The notes: generated from the letters alone by a model not told the origin. DNA of 36,319 nt from an uncultured Clostridia bacterium (GCA_944389745.1 CALXNM010000001.1:90815-127133); one strand, 5' to 3'; shown: positions 9,068-17,245, numbered from the stretch's first letter. Numbers and translations: made by a program.

Positions 9068-10000
9068 ATGAAAAACGAAAAATTTGATTTTTATAGTCCT
9101 TTAACTTTAAAATCATATAACTTGGAAAAAACCATGAGATACCAACTAGATATTTTAGGAAGTCTAGATTATTTTACACGTAGACATAGCGAAAATGTTG
9201 CAAATCTAGTTTGTAGAATGGGTGAATATTTACATTTTAACAAAAGATTTATTGTATATTGTACAATTTGTGCATATTTACATGATATAGGTAAACTTTT
9301 TATACCATCAGCTATTCTTAATAAACCAGATAGACTTACAGATGAAGAGTTTGAAATTATGAAAACACATACAACTAAAGGTTATGAAATGTGTATGAAG
9401 GATTTAAAATTGAGACCTTACGCAATAGGCGCTCTAGATCATCACGAAGCATTAGATGGTTCAGGTTATCCTAATGGAATAACCAAAATTCCTATGGAAG
9501 CTCAAATTATTCGTATTGCAGATGAATATGATGCTATTGCAACTAAAAGACAATACACTACCCACGTTAACATTTCTGATACTTTAAGAGTTTTAATAAA
9601 AGATTCAAATCCGGATCCTAAATTTTTAGCTCTTGATCAATTGTCTCAAAATTCTAAAGTTGGAAAAATTAACAAAAGAATATTAAAAATATTATTTAAA
9701 GTTGTTATAGATGATATTCAATATGAAATAGCATGTTTATATGAATATTTAGATTATTTAAAAAATAATATTAAAAGACTTGAATTGATTTGTTCATATG
9801 CTGCTAAAATGAATTCAGCGAAAACAGAAAAAAAGAAAGCATATTATAAAGAAGGTATGAGATTATTGTTCCAACCAGATGAGAATTTTGACAACTATCT
9901 TCAAGTTTTCGAAGATTACAAAAATGCTTTAAATATTAGAACAGATAGGATTGATAAATTACGTAATGAAATTAAAATAATTAAAAAATTAGAAGTTTAA
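9068..10000 (+). CDS. HD-GYP domain protein, likely cyclic-di-GMP phosphodiesterase
   Basis: Cytoplasmic metal-dependent phosphohydrolase, 310 residues. The HD-GYP features are H40 (RRHSENV), the HDIGK motif with H72-D73, H101, the pair H125-H126 and the DGSGYP motif with GYP at 133-135, followed by ADEYDAI. This set is characteristic of enzymes that hydrolyse cyclic di-GMP. There is no membrane, receiver or PAS domain at the N-terminus. The C-terminal 130 residues are helical, Lys/Glu-rich and of unknown role. The start ATG follows TTAGGAG with a six-base gap. The gene stands alone with its own promoter and a terminator shared with mazF. Activity on cyclic di-GMP is inferred from the motifs. 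Confidence 0.9.
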   Translation: MKNEKFDFYSPLTLKSYNLEKTMRYQLDILGSLDYFTRRHSENVANLVCRMGEYLHFNKRFIVYCTICAYLHDIGKLFIPSAILNKPDRLTDEEFEIMKTHTTKGYEMCMKDLKLRPYAIGALDHHEALDGSGYPNGITKIPMEAQIIRIADEYDAIATKRQYTTHVNISDTLRVLIKDSNPDPKFLALDQLSQNSKVGKINKRILKILFKVVIDDIQYEIACLYEYLDYLKNNIKRLELICSYAAKMNSAKTEKKKAYYKEGMRLLFQPDENFDNYLQVFEDYKNALNIRTDRIDKLRNEIKIIKKLEV

Positions 10001-10044
10001 TTTTGTTAATTATAAAAATTCATTAATGTCTTTATATAGATAGA

Positions 10045-10076
10045 AAAAGATGTAAGAAATAATTCTTACATCTTTT
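10045..10076. terminator. Bidirectional terminator between the HD-GYP gene and mazF
   Basis: A perfect 14-bp stem (10045-10058 with 10063-10076) with a four-base loop ATAA has A-rich and T-rich outer ends, so it works in both directions. The mazF stop codon lies at its right foot. Confidence 0.85.
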
Positions 10077-10422
10077 ATTCTAATCCAAAGCTAACACCTA
10101 ATGCATTATTTACTTTAGTTATTATATTTTCATCATCTATATGTCCAATTTTTTCCTTTAATCTACTTTTATCTATTGTTCTAATTTGTTCTGTTAATAC
10201 TACAGAATCTGCTTTTAATCCGTTTTCTTGTGAGCCTATTTCTATATGTGTTGGTAACTTTGTTTTACCAGTTTGTGATGTGATTGCAGCAGCTATAACT
10301 GTGGGACTATGTCTATTTCCAACATCATTTTGTATTATTAAGACTGGTCTTATACCTCCCTGTTCTGAACCAACAACTGGACTTAAATCTGCATAAAACA
10401 TATCTCCTCTTTTTATTACCAT
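10075..10422 (-). CDS. mazF: MazF/PemK-family endoribonuclease toxin (EndoA-like)
   Basis: Sequence-specific mRNA interferase of the type II toxin family, 115 residues. The N-terminus VIKRGDMFYADLSPVVGSEQ followed by GIRPVLIIQND is the hallmark beta-barrel start, and AITSQ and LTEQIRTIDKSRL are the later conserved strands. I place the start at ATG 10422, eight bases after AGGAG; a GTG at 10431 overlaps that ribosome site. In Bacillota this gene usually follows a small ribbon-helix-helix antitoxin gene. Here the 305 bases upstream hold no antitoxin frame, and a terminator separates it from dusB, so it looks like a lone toxin gene. The antitoxin may be encoded elsewhere, or the protein may be constitutive EndoA under other control. 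Confidence 0.92.
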   Translation of the reverse strand: MVIKRGDMFYADLSPVVGSEQGGIRPVLIIQNDVGNRHSPTVIAAAITSQTGKTKLPTHIEIGSQENGLKADSVVLTEQIRTIDKSRLKEKIGHIDDENIITKVNNALGVSFGLE

Positions 10423-10671
10423 ATTCTTCACTCCTAATGTTTGTATATTTAAGGCTTATTATTTGATATATTTTAAACTTAGTCTCAAGATAAAGATATT
10501 AATTTATCTCTATCTCGTTATATAATATGTAAACTAGCTTTTTTTTGTTCAAATGAACTAATATTTAAAATATATTTTTAATTTCCTTAACTCTTTTGTT
10601 ATTTTTATTATGTCCAGTTTTAAAAAAAATATAATTAGATTTTAAAAATTTTCTATAAATCATTTAAAGCA
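10423..10671. other. mazF leader region with imperfect hairpin, no antitoxin gene
   Basis: This gap carries the mazF ribosome site (AGGAG at 10431-10435 on the minus strand). An imperfect inverted repeat of 11 bases (10488-10498 with 10505-10515, one mismatch) and a short GTTCA/TGAAC dyad at 10548-10559 are visible. Either could be an operator or leader hairpin. No open frame of antitoxin size is present on either strand. Confidence 0.4.
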
Positions 10672-10719
10672 AAAAAATAGATTAGAGATTCTCTTTTTTA
10701 TTTTAATTTATCTCTAATC
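10672..10719 (-). terminator. Rho-independent terminator after dusB
   Basis: On the minus strand a 9-bp stem GATTAGAGA/TCTCTAATC (10711-10719 with 10680-10688) is followed by TATTTTTTT. It lies just after the dusB stop codon and ends the minD-minE-rodA-dusB operon. Confidence 0.75.
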
Positions 10720-10727
10720 CATTCATT

Positions 10728-11699
10728 TTATATGTTATTAAAATATTCATTTAGACATTCTAATAGTTTATCTTTTCTTTCTATACTGTTAATTTTAACT
10801 CTTATTTTACTTGCATCTTTTGTACCTTTCACATAATATGCAAGATGTTTTCTCATTTCTTTTACCGCTACAATTTCACCTTTTGCTTCTACCTCTAAAT
10901 TAATATGTTTTGTAATAATCTCTAATTTCTCTTTATTAGTTATTTTTCGTTCATCTTTACCCTCTAAATAATTTATTACCTCTTCAAATATCCATGGATT
11001 ACCTATGCTGGCTCTTCCAATCATTATTCCATCTACATTTGTTTCTTTAAACATTCTTAAAGCTTCTTCTTTACTTGTAATATCTCCATTACCTATAACT
11101 GGTATATTTACACTTTGTTTTACTTCTTTAATAATGTTCCAATCTGCTCTTCCTGAATAATATTCTTCCCTTGTTCGTCCATGAACAGTAATTGCTGAGA
11201 CTCCAGCTTTTTCTAGTCTTTTAGCCGCTTCTATAGCAACTATATGGTTACCATCCCAGCCTTTTCTTATTTTAGCTGTTACAGGTACTTTTGCCCCCTC
11301 TACTACAGCCCTTGTGATTTTTTCTAACAAATCTAAATCTAATAGAATTCTACTCCCATCACCATTTTTCACAATTTTAGGTGCAGGACATCCAAAATTA
11401 ATATCCACTATATCTGCTATATCGCTTACATAATTTGCAGCATATTTCATTGCTTCTATATCACTACCAAAAATTTGTGCAGCAACAGGTCTTTGTTCTC
11501 CTGTTAAATTTAATAATTGTTTTGTTTTAGAATCATTATAGAAAATTCCTTTACTACTAACCATTTCTGTACATGTTAGACCTGCTCCATATTTTTCACA
11601 TATCAAACGAAATGGCAGGTCTGTTATTCCTGCCATTGGAGCTAAAAATATGTTATTTCTTAATTCTACATTTCCTATTTTTAATTTTTTCAAATACAT
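10728..11699 (-). CDS. dusB: tRNA-dihydrouridine synthase B
   Basis: FMN- and NADPH-dependent enzyme that reduces uridine to dihydrouridine in the tRNA D-loop. The TIM barrel begins with FLAPMAGITDLPFR at 18-31. The active-site loop NFGCPAPKI carries the general-acid Cys104. Further landmarks are TAKIRKGWD, the FMN-binding ITVHGRTREEYYSG and VIGNGDI, and the phosphate grip DGIMIGRASIGNPW. The length of 323 and the C-terminal helical domain fit the DusB family. ATG follows TAGGAG. The gene starts 24 bases after the restored end of rodA and is the last gene of the leftward operon. Confidence 0.96.
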   Translation of the reverse strand: MYLKKLKIGNVELRNNIFLAPMAGITDLPFRLICEKYGAGLTCTEMVSSKGIFYNDSKTKQLLNLTGEQRPVAAQIFGSDIEAMKYAANYVSDIADIVDINFGCPAPKIVKNGDGSRILLDLDLLEKITRAVVEGAKVPVTAKIRKGWDGNHIVAIEAAKRLEKAGVSAITVHGRTREEYYSGRADWNIIKEVKQSVNIPVIGNGDITSKEEALRMFKETNVDGIMIGRASIGNPWIFEEVINYLEGKDERKITNKEKLEIITKHINLEVEAKGEIVAVKEMRKHLAYYVKGTKDASKIRVKINSIERKDKLLECLNEYFNNI

Positions 11700-11723
11700 T
11701 TTTTCTCCTATTTTTCCGTTTCA

Positions 11724-12831
11724 TTAATCTATAAATATTGCTTTTTGACGTCTTCCTGAAATATTTAATAAAAGACCTATCATAATAAAATTACTTAAAA
11801 GTGAACTTCCTCCATAACTTACAAAAGGTAGAGGTATACCTGTTATAGGTAAAAGTCCCATTGTCATTCCTATATTTTCTAACATATGGAAAAAGAATAT
11901 TCCGGGCTATTCCCATAGCAATATATGAACCTAAATCATCTTTCGCAGTTTTTGCTACATATACTGCTTTAGTAATTAATACTACATATAAAATTATAAC
12001 TACAGCAGATACTATAAATCCCATCTCTTCTGCTATAAGTGAGAATATAAAGTCTGTTGTTTTAGGGTAAAGGAATCCCAGTTGTGTTTGATTTCCTTTA
12101 AATAATCCCATTCCCAATAGTCCACCTGAACCTATAGCAATTTTAGATTGTATAATATTATATCCAGCACCTCTTGGATCTATATCTGGGTTTAAAAATA
12201 CATCTATTCTAGTTTTAGCATGTTCTGGAAGAACAAAAAAGTATAAAACTGGTACTAATATAATAACTAATAAAATTGATATAATAATATACCTTTTCTT
12301 TATTCCTGCTGCAAACATCATAAATACAAATGCCATTACAAAAGCTAAAGCAGTTCCATAGTCGGGCTGTTTAATTATTAATAATGTAGGTACTAAAAAA
12401 ACTAGAAATGCTAATAAAAGTTTAGGAAATCTGCTTATTTCATCTTTTCCTCTTCTTTGTATTTTAGTAATTATCACAGCCAACATTAAAACATAAGCAA
12501 CTTTTGCGAATTCAGCTGGCTGAAATGATGCTGGTCCAATATTAAACCAACTTGTTGCTCCATTTATTGGCTCTGTAAACAGAACTGCTACTAATAAAAT
12601 TATTATAAATCCATATAGAAAAGGTGCTATTTTTGCTATAGTTTCATAATCTATAAAAATTATAACTATCATTACAGGAATACTTATCGCAACCCACATA
12701 ATCTGTCTTTTTAATTCTTCATATTCCGAATTTCTAGTTGCAGATGTTAAAGCTACTAAACCTATTATAACTAATATAATAGTACAAATTAATATCCCCC
12801 ATTCAACATTTTTAAGAATCTTTCTTTTCAT
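11724..12831 (-). CDS. rodA: RodA/FtsW-type SEDS peptidoglycan glycosyltransferase, apparent +1 frameshift near the C-terminus
   Basis: Polytopic membrane protein that polymerises lipid II during cell elongation together with a class B penicillin-binding protein. Typical features are an N-terminal TM helix, WFNIGPASFQPAEFAK, IIKQPDYGTA, the loop NIIQSKIAIGSGGLLG and TDFIFSLIAEEMGF. The zero frame stops at 11791 with an unrelated tail after IAMGIA. Skipping one C in GCC C GGA ATA (11902-11907) restores GIFFFHMLENIGMT, LPITGIPLPFVSYGGSS and about 45 more residues, ending at TAA 11724-11726. The start is ATG 12831 (GAGG six bases upstream), overlapping minE by 20 bases; ATG 12843 is possible. 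Without the shift the product lacks the catalytically important PITGIP/SYGG region. See the recoding site entry. Confidence 0.88.
11898..11904 (-). other. Candidate +1 frameshift site CGG AAT A in rodA
   Basis: On the minus strand the zero frame reads GCC CGG AAT A; dropping one C gives GCC GGA ATA and restores the SEDS family sequence. The same heptamer, in the same frame, sits at the break in the glucan synthase (31546-31552). It could be programmed shifting at an unread CGG codon, a real mutation or a sequence error. Confidence 0.5.
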
Positions 12832-13417
12832 CCTTAACCTCATCTACACTATTTTTATTATTTTTCTTTTGTTCTTCTTCTTCGTCTTCGGTTTCATTTT
12901 TTTCTGTATTATTATTTGCTTCTCCATCTACATTTGAATTATTAGTTTGTTCATTATTGATATTATCTTTGTTATCCTCTTTATTGTCATCATTATTGAC
13001 ACCATTTTCTTTTTCATTATCATCCTGAATATTTTCAATATTCTCTTTATTATTATCTTCGTTATCTTCAGTATTATTACTACTATTTCCTTCTTTTTCT
13101 TTTAATGAACCTTCTAGCTGTCTTGCTTCATTTTTTATTGTTATTATTGGTATATTTGCATATAGTGCAGGAGCTCCCATCACTCCATCTTCACTTTCTT
13201 TATTAGTTAGTCTTACATCTATTTCTTTTTCATCTATATCTATATATTTTTTTATTACTTCTATTATTTCTTGTTTCATCATCTCTAAAAAGTCTGCTGA
13301 AATATTTGCTCTATCTTGAGCAAGTACTAGATGTAGTCTTTCTTTGGCAGTATTTTTAGATTCTTCTTTTTCGCTTTTCTTAAATTTCTTAAAAAACTTT
13401 GTAATGTTATCAAACAT
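12812..13417 (-). CDS. minE: Cell division topological factor MinE with long acidic low-complexity tail
   Basis: MinE stimulates the MinD ATPase and drives Min pattern formation at the membrane. The N-terminus MFDNITKFFKKFKK is a basic amphipathic membrane helix. TAKERLHLVLAQDRANIS (residues 23-40) is the MinD-contact region. The fold continues through KYIDIDEKEIDVRL to YANIPI (about residue 91). A normal MinE ends around residue 90. Here about 95 further residues (106-201) are almost only Asn, Asp, Glu, Lys and Ser, predicted disordered. The frame stays open without stops and the tail end overlaps the rodA start, so this is one gene rather than two. Ribosome site GGAGGT, 18 bases after minD. 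Confidence 0.9.
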   Translation of the reverse strand: MFDNITKFFKKFKKSEKEESKNTAKERLHLVLAQDRANISADFLEMMKQEIIEVIKKYIDIDEKEIDVRLTNKESEDGVMGAPALYANIPIITIKNEARQLEGSLKEKEGNSSNNTEDNEDNNKENIENIQDDNEKENGVNNDDNKEDNKDNINNEQTNNSNVDGEANNNTEKNETEDEEEEQKKNNKNSVDEVKDEKKDS

Positions 13418-13435
13418 ATTTTACCTCCGCTAGTA

Positions 13436-14236
13436 TTAATGTTTACCTTTTGCGAAAAAACCTCTCATTTTACTAAAAAGACCTTCTTTCCTTCCTGGTA
13501 TTGTTACTTCAATATTTTCTCCTAAAATCCTTCTTGCTATTTCTGTATAAGCTTTTCCTGAAGGAGCTTTTTCTTTAGTAACAACAGGCTCTCCTTTGTT
13601 AGTTTGAGTAATTATATACTCATCATCTGGCACAACTCCAATTAGGTCAATTGATAGTAAGTCTACTATATCTTCAACATCCATCATTTCACCTTTTTTT
13701 ATCATAGCAGGTCTTATTCTATTAATTACAAGCTCTGGATTTTTTATTTCAGAAGCTTCTAATAGACCAATTATTCTATCAGCATCTCTAATTGCTGAAA
13801 TTTCTGCAGTTGTTACCACAATGGCACGATCTGCCCCAGCTATAGCATTTTTAAAACCTTGTTCAATTCCTGCTGGACAATCTATTAATATATAATCAAA
13901 TTCATCTTTTAGTTTTCCTATTAGTTCTTTCATTTGTTCTTCATTAATTGCACTTTTATCTCTTGTTTGGGCTGCTGGTAATAAAAATAAGTCATTAAAT
14001 CTTTTATCTTTTATAAGGGCTTGTCTTAGTTTACATTTTTCTTCTACAACATCAACTATATCATATACTATTCTATTCTCTAGTCCCATCACAACATCTA
14101 AGTTCCTTAAACCAATATCTGTATCTACTAATGCTACCTTTTTCCCTTTTAATGCTAAGGCAGCACCAAGGTTAGCAGTTGTAGTAGTTTTTCCTACTCC
14201 ACCCTTTCCTGATGTTATAACTATAACCTCTCCCAT
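13436..14236 (-). CDS. minD: Septum site-determining ATPase MinD
   Basis: Membrane-cycling ParA/MinD-family ATPase that positions the division site. The deviant Walker A is GKGGVGKT at residues 10-17, with switch DTDIGLRNLD and Walker B YILIDCPAG. The C-terminus LFSKMRGFFAKGKH is an amphipathic membrane-targeting helix. The length of 266 is normal. The start follows GAGGAGGAG. It heads the operon minD-minE-rodA-dusB, driven by a near-consensus promoter. No minC lies beside it, although minC usually precedes minD; it may be elsewhere. Confidence 0.98.
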   Translation of the reverse strand: MGEVIVITSGKGGVGKTTTTANLGAALALKGKKVALVDTDIGLRNLDVVMGLENRIVYDIVDVVEEKCKLRQALIKDKRFNDLFLLPAAQTRDKSAINEEQMKELIGKLKDEFDYILIDCPAGIEQGFKNAIAGADRAIVVTTAEISAIRDADRIIGLLEASEIKNPELVINRIRPAMIKKGEMMDVEDIVDLLSIDLIGVVPDDEYIITQTNKGEPVVTKEKAPSGKAYTEIARRILGENIEVTIPGRKEGLFSKMRGFFAKGKH

Positions 14237-14321
14237 ATTTTCTCCTCCTCATAAAATTCATGTAACATATCGAAAGTCACTTTTCATACATCAATAAAAA
14301 TGCACAATTTTAAACACTATT

Positions 14322-14350
14322 ATTATATATGGAAAAGCCTAAAAGGTCAA
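14322..14350 (-). promoter_or_regulatory. Promoter of the minD operon
   Basis: Minus strand: -35 TTGACC (14345-14350), 17-base spacer, -10 TATAAT (14322-14327). Five plus six consensus bases make it one of the best promoters in the window. The leader is about 80 bases. Confidence 0.85.
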
Positions 14351-14402
14351 TATTCTAACTTCAAATATTACAAATATATTACAAAAAATTATTGATTAAA
14401 TA

Positions 14403-14431
14403 TTGATAAATTTAACAAAAGACTATATAAT
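14403..14431 (+). promoter_or_regulatory. Promoter of lepB
   Basis: -35 TTGATA (14403-14408), 17-base spacer, -10 TATAAT (14426-14431), about 45 bases before the lepB start. It is divergent from the minD promoter. Confidence 0.85.
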
Positions 14432-14477
14432 AATTAGGAGTTATTTTACACAATTTAGATAAAAGAGGTATTTCAAA

Positions 14478-15125
14478 ATGAAATTAAATGATAAAACAAA
14501 AGATATTCTTGAATGGATAATATGTATATTAATCGCATTCATACTAGCATTATTAATTAGATATTATATTGGGACTCCAACAATTGTTGCACAACCATCA
14601 ATGAGACCAACGTTGGAACCGGGCCAAAGACTTATTTTGAATAGATGGGTTAGAACCACAAAACAAATGCCAAGTCGTGGTGATATAATTACTTTTGAAG
14701 CACCATCAGATGATTCATATATATTCCCAAGTGAATATAATCCTGCTGATGTAGTTGCTAACTATTCTAATGAACCTACAGGATTTTTTAGTAAATTTGT
14801 ATATAATGTTTTAGAAATAGGTAAGGAAAGTTATATAAAAAGAGTAATTGGTCTTCCTGGAGATCATGTTCAGATTAAAGATGGTAAAGTATATATAAAT
14901 GAGCAAGAGTATGACGAAACATATTTAGCAGATACAGTTATTACAAGCACAGATAATATGGCTTATACAGATTTAGTAGTACCTGAAAATTGTGTGTTTG
15001 TAATGGGAGACAATAGAGAACATTCTACAGATAGTAGAGCATTTGGTTGTATTCCTTTAGAAAAAATTGAAGGAAAAGTATGGATTAGATTTTGGCCATT
15101 TAATTTGTTCGGACATGTTGCATAA
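14478..15125 (+). CDS. lepB: Signal peptidase I
   Basis: Membrane-bound Ser/Lys protease that removes signal peptides from secreted proteins. One N-terminal TM segment (about 12-31) is followed by the catalytic Ser41 in PSMRPT and Lys121 in YIKRVIGLPGD. The family boxes GDNREHSTDSR and the closing GKVWIRFWP are present. The 215-residue length with a single anchor is the Bacillus-type arrangement. The start is ATG 14478 behind AGAGG, nine bases away. An insert of about 30 residues (SEYNPADVVANYSNEPTG and flanks) lies between the Ser and Lys boxes. The gene is followed by holB after 88 bases. Confidence 0.96.
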   Translation: MKLNDKTKDILEWIICILIAFILALLIRYYIGTPTIVAQPSMRPTLEPGQRLILNRWVRTTKQMPSRGDIITFEAPSDDSYIFPSEYNPADVVANYSNEPTGFFSKFVYNVLEIGKESYIKRVIGLPGDHVQIKDGKVYINEQEYDETYLADTVITSTDNMAYTDLVVPENCVFVMGDNREHSTDSRAFGCIPLEKIEGKVWIRFWPFNLFGHVA

Positions 15126-15213
15126 TAATCGCTTTATTTAAACTTCAGTTTTTACTAAATTATGCAATAAGAGCTTAGGTATAGCTTTTACTTAATTTTA
15201 AAGAGGTGAAATT

Positions 15214-16128
15214 TTGAGCTTTGACAATATCTTAGGAAATAATGATATAAAAGAATTACTTAATAATTCCATAAAATCTAACAATATACTTCATAGTTAT
15301 ATGTTTGTTGGTACAGATGGGATAGGAAAAAGCCTTTTTGCTAAAGAATTTTCTAAAATGATTTTATGCCACGCTGATAATAAACCATGTAATACCTGTT
15401 CATCTTGTATTAAATTTGATTCAGATAATCACCCAGATTTTATGATTATCAATTCAGAAGACACTAAAAGCATTAAAATAGGTCAAATTAGATTTTTACA
15501 AGAACAAATTGCAGAAAAGCCAATTGTTTCTTCAAGAAAAGTATATATAATTAATAACAGTGATTTAATGACTGTTGAGGCACAAAACTGTCTTTTAAAA
15601 ACATTAGAAGAACCTCCAGAATATGCAACTATAATTTTAATATTATCCAACGAAAACAAGCTTTTAAACACCATAAAATCTAGATGTACAAAAATTAGTT
15701 TTAAAAATATATCTAAAGAAGATTTAATAAAATATGCAAACCAAAACAATATTTCTACTACTAATACACTTCTTGATATTTGCAATGGTAGTATAAATAA
15801 ACTGATTTCTTTAAAGGATGACTCAGAAATATATTCTACTTTAGATAACATTTTAAGTGACTTTTCTAGAAAAGACATAGCTGATATATGGAATGAATCT
15901 GAAATTTTATATAAATCAAAAGATAATATTTCAAACCTTTTAGATTATTTTAATATATACTTTTTTAATAAACTTAAGATGAATCAAGATAGTAAATATA
16001 TAAATTCAATAAAAATAGTAGAACAAACAAAAAGAAGATTATCTTCAAACGCAAATTATGATATGTGTATTGATAGTCTTTTACTAAAAATATGGGAGGA
16101 ATTTAATGAAGGTAATAATAGGAGTTAG
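15214..16128 (+). CDS. holB: DNA polymerase III delta' subunit
   Basis: Clamp-loader subunit that helps load the sliding clamp at replication forks. The AAA+ core has the Walker A GTDGIGKS at 33-40, a zinc module with Cys52, 59, 62 and 65 (CNTCSSC), the NCLLKTLEEPPEYA box and an SRC motif at the end of the sensor region. The length of 304 is in the normal range. Translation starts at TTG 15214 after GAGGTGA; no better ATG is near. The last 23 bases overlap the start of yaaT, which implies translational coupling. Pairing of holB with a YaaT-like gene is common in Bacillota. Confidence 0.93.
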   Translation: MSFDNILGNNDIKELLNNSIKSNNILHSYMFVGTDGIGKSLFAKEFSKMILCHADNKPCNTCSSCIKFDSDNHPDFMIINSEDTKSIKIGQIRFLQEQIAEKPIVSSRKVYIINNSDLMTVEAQNCLLKTLEEPPEYATIILILSNENKLLNTIKSRCTKISFKNISKEDLIKYANQNNISTTNTLLDICNGSINKLISLKDDSEIYSTLDNILSDFSRKDIADIWNESEILYKSKDNISNLLDYFNIYFFNKLKMNQDSKYINSIKIVEQTKRRLSSNANYDMCIDSLLLKIWEEFNEGNNRS

Positions 16129-17038
16129 GTTTAGAAAACCTGGTAAAGTATACTTCTTTGATCCAGGAAATCTTCATGTAAATGTTAAAAATAAAGTTAT
16201 TGTAGAAACTTCTTTAGGTGAAGAATTAGGTGAAGTTGTTGCAAAAAAGAAACTGTTACCAGACACTAAATTAAATACACCTTTAAAACCAATTATAAGA
16301 GTTGCTAACAATAAAGATTTAAAACATTATGAAGATAACAAGAAAAAAGAAAAAGAAGCATTCAAAACATGTGAATCTAAAATAAAAAAATTTGGTTTAG
16401 ATATGCATCTTACAGATGTTGAATATAGTTTTGATAATAGCAAATTATTATTCTATTTCACAGCAGATGGAAGAATTGACTTTAGAGAGTTAGTTAAGGA
16501 ATTAGCTAGCATATTTAAAACTAGAATAGAATTAAGACAAATTGGTGTAAGAGATGAAGTAAAAAGAATTGGTGGCAATGGTGTTTGCGGAAGAGAGCTA
16601 TGTTGTTGTTCTTTCTTAAATAATTTTGAGGCAGTATCAATTAAAATGGCTAAAGAACAAAATATGTCTCTAAATCCATCTAAAATCTCTGGTACTTGCG
16701 GAAGACTTATGTGTTGTTTAAAATATGAGCAAGAAGTATATGAAGACAAATTAAGCCACCTACCTAAAATAGGTGCCATAGTAAATACAGATGAAGGTGA
16801 AGGTGTTGTTGATTCAATTGAAACCTTAAAAGAAATAGTAAAAGTAAAATTTAAAGACGATGAAGGCGAAACATTCTATAAGAAATATAATGCTTCAGAT
16901 TTAAAAATCATTCAAAATACTACTTCAAATGAAGAGGTAGTTGATGAAGAAGAAAAAGAAAATATGGCAGAACTTCAAAAATTAGAAGAATTAGAACAAC
17001 AAGACAGAGAAACAAAAAATGAAGAGGATATATTTTAA
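16106..17038 (+). CDS. yaaT: PSP1-domain protein, YaaT/RicT-like
   Basis: Homologue of Bacillus YaaT (RicT), part of the RicA-RicF-RicT complex that affects sporulation, biofilm formation and RNA maturation through RNase Y. The N-terminal PSP1 region spans about 1-230. The Cys-rich signature VCGRELCCCSFL and SGTCGRLMCCLKYE is strictly family-like and is associated with Fe-S binding in the Ric complex. From about residue 270 the protein ends in an acidic Glu-rich coiled tail. The start ATG is behind GGGAGG and inside the end of holB. The next gene, a ferredoxin, begins 13 bases after the stop, with its AGGAGG touching the yaaT stop. The operon order suggests shared expression; a direct functional link is only inferred. 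Confidence 0.93.
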   Translation: MKVIIGVRFRKPGKVYFFDPGNLHVNVKNKVIVETSLGEELGEVVAKKKLLPDTKLNTPLKPIIRVANNKDLKHYEDNKKKEKEAFKTCESKIKKFGLDMHLTDVEYSFDNSKLLFYFTADGRIDFRELVKELASIFKTRIELRQIGVRDEVKRIGGNGVCGRELCCCSFLNNFEAVSIKMAKEQNMSLNPSKISGTCGRLMCCLKYEQEVYEDKLSHLPKIGAIVNTDEGEGVVDSIETLKEIVKVKFKDDEGETFYKKYNASDLKIIQNTTSNEEVVDEEEKENMAELQKLEELEQQDRETKNEEDIF

Positions 17039-17051
17039 GGAGGTGAATTAA

Positions 17052-17225
17052 ATGACATACAAAATTAGTGATAAATGTATTAGCTGTGGTGCTTGCGCAG
17101 GTGCTTGTCCTATGCAATGTATCTCTCAAGGTGATGAAAGATATGTAATAGATGAATCTGTATGCATCGGTTGTGGAACATGTGCTAATGTTTGCCCAAT
17201 GGGAGCTCCAGAGCCAAATGAATAA
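17052..17225 (+). CDS. 2[4Fe-4S] ferredoxin
   Basis: Small electron carrier of 57 residues. Two classic cluster motifs CxxCxxCxxxCP are present: Cys9, 12, 15, 19 and Cys38, 41, 44, 48, giving two [4Fe-4S] clusters as in clostridial ferredoxins. An extra Cys23 follows the first motif. The start ATG is behind a perfect AAGGAGGTGA. The gene lies 13 bases downstream of yaaT and ends the holB-yaaT-fer operon; stem-loops with T-runs follow. It could accept electrons from the PorGDAB enzyme encoded nearby, or serve the YaaT partner; neither can be shown here. Confidence 0.93.
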   Translation: MTYKISDKCISCGACAGACPMQCISQGDERYVIDESVCIGCGTCANVCPMGAPEPNE

Positions 17226-17245
17226 TAATATATTTTTTAACATAG

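Noticed and set aside
12722-12728. Another CGGAATA heptamer in rodA
   Set aside because: Here the frame is TCG GAA TAT and the protein reads through normally, so it is not a shift site.
12870-13080. CRISPR or tandem repeat array in the AAT/GAA-rich stretch of minE
   Set aside because: There is no regular repeat unit or spacer pattern, only codon-level low complexity.
12812-13100. A separate small gene encoding the MinE tail
   Set aside because: The frame is continuous with the MinE core, with no start signal at the tail.
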